Shown here piece after piece: positions 7,405-10,225 of a stretch of DNA of 10,225 bases (the stretch's first letter is position 1; each line of letters opens with the position of its first letter). The stretch comes from Methanobacteriota archaeon (GTDB taxonomy: Archaea > Hydrothermarchaeota > Hydrothermarchaeia > Hydrothermarchaeales > SZUA-236): the NCBI GenBank assembly GCA_003695745.1, contig RFHW01000122.1, forward strand, positions 1-10,225, read 5' to 3'. Both the position numbers and the translations under genes were made by a program. Below the pieces are notes generated by a model. That model had not been told where the DNA came from. It did no database searches and saw nothing but the letters and a program-made list of their open reading frames with translations.

Positions 7405-7860
7405 ATGTCACGACCTTCTTGGGACAGATACTTCCTCAATATAGTGGACGACATAAAGGCCAGGTCCACATGCACACGACGGCAGTTCGGCGCCATAGTG
7501 GTGAATGACAAGAAGGAGATCATATCCACAGGCTACAACGGTGTGGTGAGGGGGGCGCCTCACTGTGAGGACGTGGGCTGCATCAAGGATGAGATGGGGA
7601 TAGAGAGCGGGATGGGCCATGGCATCTGCCCGGCGGTCCACGCTGAGCAGAACGCCCTCATACAGGCCGGGCGCCAGGCCGAGGGGGCCACCATGTACCT
7701 CAACGGCTTCCCATGCAAGATATGCGCAAGGCTCATCGTCAACGCAGGGATAAAGAGGCTTGTCATGAGCGGGGGCTACTCGGATGAGGAGGGGCTGAAG
7801 ATACTCAAGGCGGCAAAGGTGGAGATGGTCCATCTGGACAGCGATGAGGAGGGCCGATGA
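7405..7860 (+). CDS. dCMP deaminase family protein
   Basis: The family removes the amino group of dCMP to give dUMP, the precursor of dTMP, in the cytoplasm. The 151-residue protein opens with the family's RPSWDRYFLNIV and STCTRRQFGAIVV segments. The catalytic zinc site is H79-A80-E81 plus P103-C104-x2-C107; E81 is the proton shuttle. The insertion HCEDVGC...C75, common in dCMP deaminases of the ComEB/T4 type, carries possible second-zinc ligands (H53, C54, C59, C75). All core residues are intact, so activity is expected; preference for dCMP over related substrates is by family. It starts at ATG 7405 after a strong GAGGTGA. The stop overlaps the start of the kinase-like gene (ATGA), and a substrate link between the two in nucleotide metabolism is likely. 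Confidence 0.93.
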   Translation: MSRPSWDRYFLNIVDDIKARSTCTRRQFGAIVVNDKKEIISTGYNGVVRGAPHCEDVGCIKDEMGIESGMGHGICPAVHAEQNALIQAGRQAEGATMYLNGFPCKICARLIVNAGIKRLVMSGGYSDEEGLKILKAAKVEMVHLDSDEEGR

Positions 7861-8405
7861 AGCTTGTCATAGGGCTCTCCGGGAGGATGGGCGCCGGCAA
7901 GGGCACTGTTGCAGACTTTCTGATCAGGGAGTACGGGGCCCAGTGCAGACGCTACTCTGACATCCTCTCTGATCTTTTGAGGCGGCTTCATCTGCCTGTT
8001 GAGCGCAGGAGCCTGCAGATGATGGGGGCCACTCTCAGAGAGGTCTTTGGGGAGGATGTCCTTGTGCAGGCCATGGAAGGCGATCTCAGGGAGGCCGAGG
8101 CAGATGTGGTCATCGTTGATGGCGTGAGATACCCAAATGAGGTACGCATGCTCAGGGGCTTTGAAGAAGGCATCCTCTTCTTCGTGGATGCCCCGGCAAA
8201 GGTGCGTTTTGAAAGGATAAGGAAGAGAGGCGAGAAGGGGGAGGCGGAGATCACCTTTGAAGAGTTTCTGCAGGCGGAGCGTCGGGAGACGGAGCGTCAT
8301 CTCGATGAGATCCGGGAGATGGCTGACTACCGGCTGGACAACTCAGGCTCCTTTGAAGACCTGTACAGGCAGGTGAGAGAGGCCCTTAAAGAGCACGGGC
8401 TATAG
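7857..8405 (+). CDS. P-loop kinase of the nucleotide/dephospho-CoA kinase type
   Basis: The 182-residue protein has an N-terminal Walker A motif (GRMGAGKGT, residues 9-17), a Walker-B-like strand VVIVDGVRYPNEV (84-96), an Arg-rich lid region (RFERIRKRGEKGE, 117-129) and a C-terminal DNSGSFEDLY segment like that closing dephospho-CoA kinases and dNMP kinases. It should transfer phosphate from ATP to a small acceptor. The fused ATGA start with the dCMP-deaminase-family gene favours a deoxynucleoside monophosphate as substrate, but archaeal dephospho-CoA kinase relatives are broad and the true substrate is not visible. GAGGAGGG lies just before ATG 7857. The last 20 bases overlap the 3' end of the opposing oxidoreductase gene. 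Confidence 0.85.
   Translation: MKLVIGLSGRMGAGKGTVADFLIREYGAQCRRYSDILSDLLRRLHLPVERRSLQMMGATLREVFGEDVLVQAMEGDLREAEADVVIVDGVRYPNEVRMLRGFEEGILFFVDAPAKVRFERIRKRGEKGEAEITFEEFLQAERRETERHLDEIREMADYRLDNSGSFEDLYRQVREALKEHGL
8386..8405. other. Convergent tail-to-tail gene overlap
   Basis: The plus-strand kinase frame stops with TAG at 8403-8405, while the minus-strand LLM frame stops with TAA (plus-strand TTA) at 8386-8388. The two genes share 20 bases, with no room for separate terminators. Each transcript must run into the other gene, giving antisense overlap at the 3' ends. Confidence 0.85.
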
Positions 8406-9261
8406 CGTCAAGGGCGTTCACGTTGTATGCGAAGGGGGCGCCGAGGATGACCTGATCCACATCCATCCCTGCAAAAACCCGGAGCCGCTCCATTATCTCT
8501 CTCTCACTGCCTGCAATAAGGAACCGCTCAAAGAGAAGCTCCCTTTTATCTGCCAGGGCGCTGAAATCTCCCCTCGCAAGGATCCTCCTGATACTGGCCA
8601 CCTCCTCTTCCAGCTCAAATTGTCTTTGAAAGACAGGGTTTGAGCCTGCGGCCACGTAGGCGGCGGCAAACAACGCGGCCCTCTCCCTCTTCTTGTCCGG
8701 CACCATGAGGGCCGGCGCGTATACGCCCACATAGGTTCTCTGGCTCAGCTGCTCCAGCGCCCATTCCACGTATTCCGGGTGGGCATAGTTCAGGAGCACT
8801 CCCTCTGCCAGCCTGCTGCCCAGGGCGATCATCTTCGGCCCTGAGGCGCCCACATAGACGGGTGTATCTCCAAGGAGCCCGGATTCCCTTATATATGAGA
8901 GGGTCTCCTCAAGCCTCTTCAGCGGCCTTGCCGGCTCTATGCCTGCGGCCCGGAGGCTGTTCACATCCCCGGGGGCGAGGGCGATTGCAAAGCGGCTGCC
9001 AAAGACCTCCACCAGCGTTTCAAAGGCCTTCCTGATGTGGAGGGGCCTGTTAAAGAAATAGGAGATGATGCCTGAGCCCACCCTGATGCAGGAGGTCCAC
9101 TCTGCTATTGAGGCGATGACCGGGAAGGGGTGTTTGAAGTGCGCCGACTCGCCCACCCAGATATGGGTGAAACCCAGTCTTTCTATGAGGGGCGCCACCT
9201 CCTCTATCCTGCTGAAGGAGAGGTCTCCGTTAATGTTTATGCCGATCTCCAATGATCTCAC
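8386..9261 (-). CDS. LLM-class (F420/flavin-dependent type) oxidoreductase, second of a pair
   Basis: The 291-residue protein has the luciferase-like TIM-barrel pattern: [12 protein letters not shown] at the first strand, GFTHIWVGE (30-38), RFAIALAPGD (90-99) and VYVGASGPKMIALGSRLAEGVLL (135-157). The last is the signature seen in F420-dependent methylenetetrahydromethanopterin reductase (Mer) relatives. It is shorter than true Mer (about 320 residues) and differs from it, so I call only a family member of unknown substrate. GTG 9261 gives the longest frame. TTG at 9252 has GGTGA 5 bases upstream and begins directly at the first strand, so it may be the real start. It overlaps the upstream LLM gene by 32 (or 23) bases, implying coupled translation, and overlaps the kinase gene tail-to-tail by 20 bases. 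Confidence 0.88.
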   Translation of the reverse strand: MRSLEIGININGDLSFSRIEEVAPLIERLGFTHIWVGESAHFKHPFPVIASIAEWTSCIRVGSGIISYFFNRPLHIRKAFETLVEVFGSRFAIALAPGDVNSLRAAGIEPARPLKRLEETLSYIRESGLLGDTPVYVGASGPKMIALGSRLAEGVLLNYAHPEYVEWALEQLSQRTYVGVYAPALMVPDKKRERAALFAAAYVAAGSNPVFQRQFELEEEVASIRRILARGDFSALADKRELLFERFLIAGSEREIMERLRVFAGMDVDQVILGAPFAYNVNALDAIARAL

Positions 9262-10072
9262 CCATCTCAGCTATCGCGCTCTCAGGGGTCTCGCCATAGG
9301 GCGGGCCGATGACGACCTCATCAAATCCCTTCTTCTCAAAGCCTCTGATCTCCCTGGCCACCCTTTCAGGCGGGCCTGCGACGCAGAGGTCCCTCTCAGG
9401 GTCCCGGCGGTCCATGAAGTCCTTTGCAAAGGGGGGCATGGACTGGAGCATCACCTCCGTCACCTTTGAGAGAAGGGCCTCATTCTCCCCAAGGTAGAAT
9501 GCGTTCCAGAGCACCTTTCTCACCCTCCGGCCTTCTGATGCCTCATCCACGATCTCAAGGGCCCGGTCCAGATATCTTTTTGGCCCGCTCAATATGACGC
9601 CATCTGCAACGCGGCCTGCCAGCTCAAGCATCCTGGGGCCGCGGGCCCCCACATATATGGAGAGCCCGGTCCTTTCCCTCAGGTCTTTTATGGCCTCCTC
9701 CATGACGGAGACCGGCTTCCGGGGTCTGCTGCCTGTGAGCCTCTCCACCTCAGGCAAGCCGCCAGCTCCGAGGCCGAGGATGAACCGGCCTTGAGAGAGC
9801 TCAGACACGGCCTTCGCCGAAGCTGCGAGAACCTCTTTATACCTCACATAGGGGGATGTGACGCCCACGCCCAGGCCTATGGAAGAGCCGCCAGCGGCAA
9901 GGAGAGAGAGATAGGTGAAGACCTCCCTGTGGAATATGTCCTCGCCAAGCCACACCCTGGTGTAGCCTGCGTCCTCTGCAGCCCCCACAAGGGTCTTTGA
10001 CTCCTCCACAGTCATGGAGGTGGTTATGCCCAGGGAAAGGGTGATCACAGTTATAAATAAGAGGAGGCTCAC
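9230..10072 (-). CDS. LLM-class (F420/flavin-dependent type) oxidoreductase, first of a pair
   Basis: The 280-residue protein is a luciferase-like monooxygenase-fold enzyme with [11 protein letters not shown] (35-45), [12 protein letters not shown] (66-77), [18 protein letters not shown] (95-112) and [23 protein letters not shown] (139-161), closest in style to F420-dependent Mer-like reductases. The substrate is unknown. The GTG at 10072 overlaps the pdxS stop (GTGTGA) and has GAGG 5 bases upstream. A GTG at 10048 would trim a hydrophobic nine-residue extension and start at the first strand (ITLSLGI). The extension looks like a signal sequence but is unlikely to be one in this cytoplasmic family. 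It is a partner of the next gene, with which it overlaps, and the shared signatures suggest an old duplication and possibly a heteromeric enzyme. Confidence 0.88.
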   Translation of the reverse strand: MSLLLFITVITLSLGITTSMTVEESKTLVGAAEDAGYTRVWLGEDIFHREVFTYLSLLAAGGSSIGLGVGVTSPYVRYKEVLAASAKAVSELSQGRFILGLGAGGLPEVERLTGSRPRKPVSVMEEAIKDLRERTGLSIYVGARGPRMLELAGRVADGVILSGPKRYLDRALEIVDEASEGRRVRKVLWNAFYLGENEALLSKVTEVMLQSMPPFAKDFMDRRDPERDLCVAGPPERVAREIRGFEKKGFDEVVIGPPYGETPESAIAEMGEIIGDRHKH

Positions 10073-10225
10073 ACGCCCCTCGTCTGGAGCAGCTCCTCCT
10101 CAGATAGGGTCCTGATGTCGATGCCCTTCATAGGCTCGCCAAGGCCCTTTGACACCTCGGCCAGCGTCTTGGGGTCATTGAAATGGGTCGTCGCCATCAC
10201 AATGGCCCTGGCCCTTGCCGCAGGG
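10069..10225 (-). CDS. pdxS: Pyridoxal 5'-phosphate synthase lyase subunit, C-terminal end (5' part beyond window)
   Basis: The last 51 codons read [20 protein letters not shown], then [14 protein letters not shown] and a tail ending LLQTRGV before TGA. This matches the conserved PdxS C-terminus (ATTxxxDPxxLAEVSxGLGExMxGI, then a variable tail ending in RG plus a hydrophobic residue). PdxS makes pyridoxal phosphate from ribose 5-phosphate, glyceraldehyde 3-phosphate and ammonia released by PdxT. Catalytic lysines lie upstream, outside the window. The stop overlaps the GTG start of the first LLM gene, so they appear to share an operon. Confidence 0.93.
   Translation of the reverse strand, partial: PAARARAIVMATTHFNDPKTLAEVSKGLGEPMKGIDIRTLSEEELLQTRGV

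Noticed and set aside
10050..10061. TTATTTATAA on the minus strand as a promoter for the first LLM gene
   Set aside because: It lies inside or directly beside the start codons and would place transcription after the first beta strand; the pdxS stop/start overlap supports read-through from pdxS instead.
8386..10072. Naming either LLM gene as Mer (methylenetetrahydromethanopterin reductase)
   Set aside because: Both are clearly shorter than Mer and only the general LLM/Mer-like signatures match; substrate cannot be read from the sequence.

Overview
The window reads as archaeal chromosomal DNA, most likely from a euryarchaeon related to methanogens or anaerobic alkane/methane oxidisers. Supporting signs are a PyrB/PyrI aspartate carbamoyltransferase pair, a stand-alone biotin-carrying pyruvate carboxylase subunit B, two F420-type luciferase-like oxidoreductases, membrane-anchored winged-helix regulators, TATA-like boxes ahead of transcription units, strong GGTG/GAGG ribosome binding sites, and GTG/TTG starts. 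Base composition is moderately GC-rich, with AT-rich intergenic regions. I cannot fix the genus from sequence alone. No rRNA, tRNA, insertion sequence or CRISPR array is seen.

Layout. (1) 1-1735, minus strand: two secreted proteins. One is a surface protein with a cell-wall-binding-repeat-2 (CWB2) type domain and a long charged, sequon-rich tail. Downstream of it is a second signal-peptide protein, Lys/Glu-rich, cut by the window edge. (2) 1736-1953: an AT-rich control region with a TATA-like box, a 17-bp perfect palindrome and GTTCA motifs at 10-bp phase. (3) 1954-6951, minus strand: a tight apparent operon, pycB - pyrB - pyrI - two paralogous membrane-anchored winged-helix proteins, with gaps of 12, 13 and 9 bases and then a 4-base overlap. 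(4) 6952-7404: a divergent spacer holding promoters and two small cysteine-containing ORFs (22 and 53 codons), the second a probable zinc ribbon. (5) 7405-8405, plus strand: a dCMP-deaminase-family protein translationally coupled to a P-loop nucleotide-kinase-like protein. (6) 8386-10225, minus strand: the 3' end of pdxS, then two overlapping LLM-family oxidoreductase genes. The last of these converges on the kinase gene with a 20-base tail-to-tail overlap.

How the genes fit together. PycB (with a PycA encoded elsewhere) makes oxaloacetate, the precursor of aspartate, which PyrB/PyrI commits to pyrimidine synthesis. The divergent deaminase/kinase pair also acts on pyrimidine nucleotides. The two membrane regulators at the end of the pyrimidine operon have an outside sensor-like domain and an inside DNA-binding domain. 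They sit next to a phased-repeat control region and a surface-protein gene pair, which suggests, but does not prove, a local envelope-sensing circuit.
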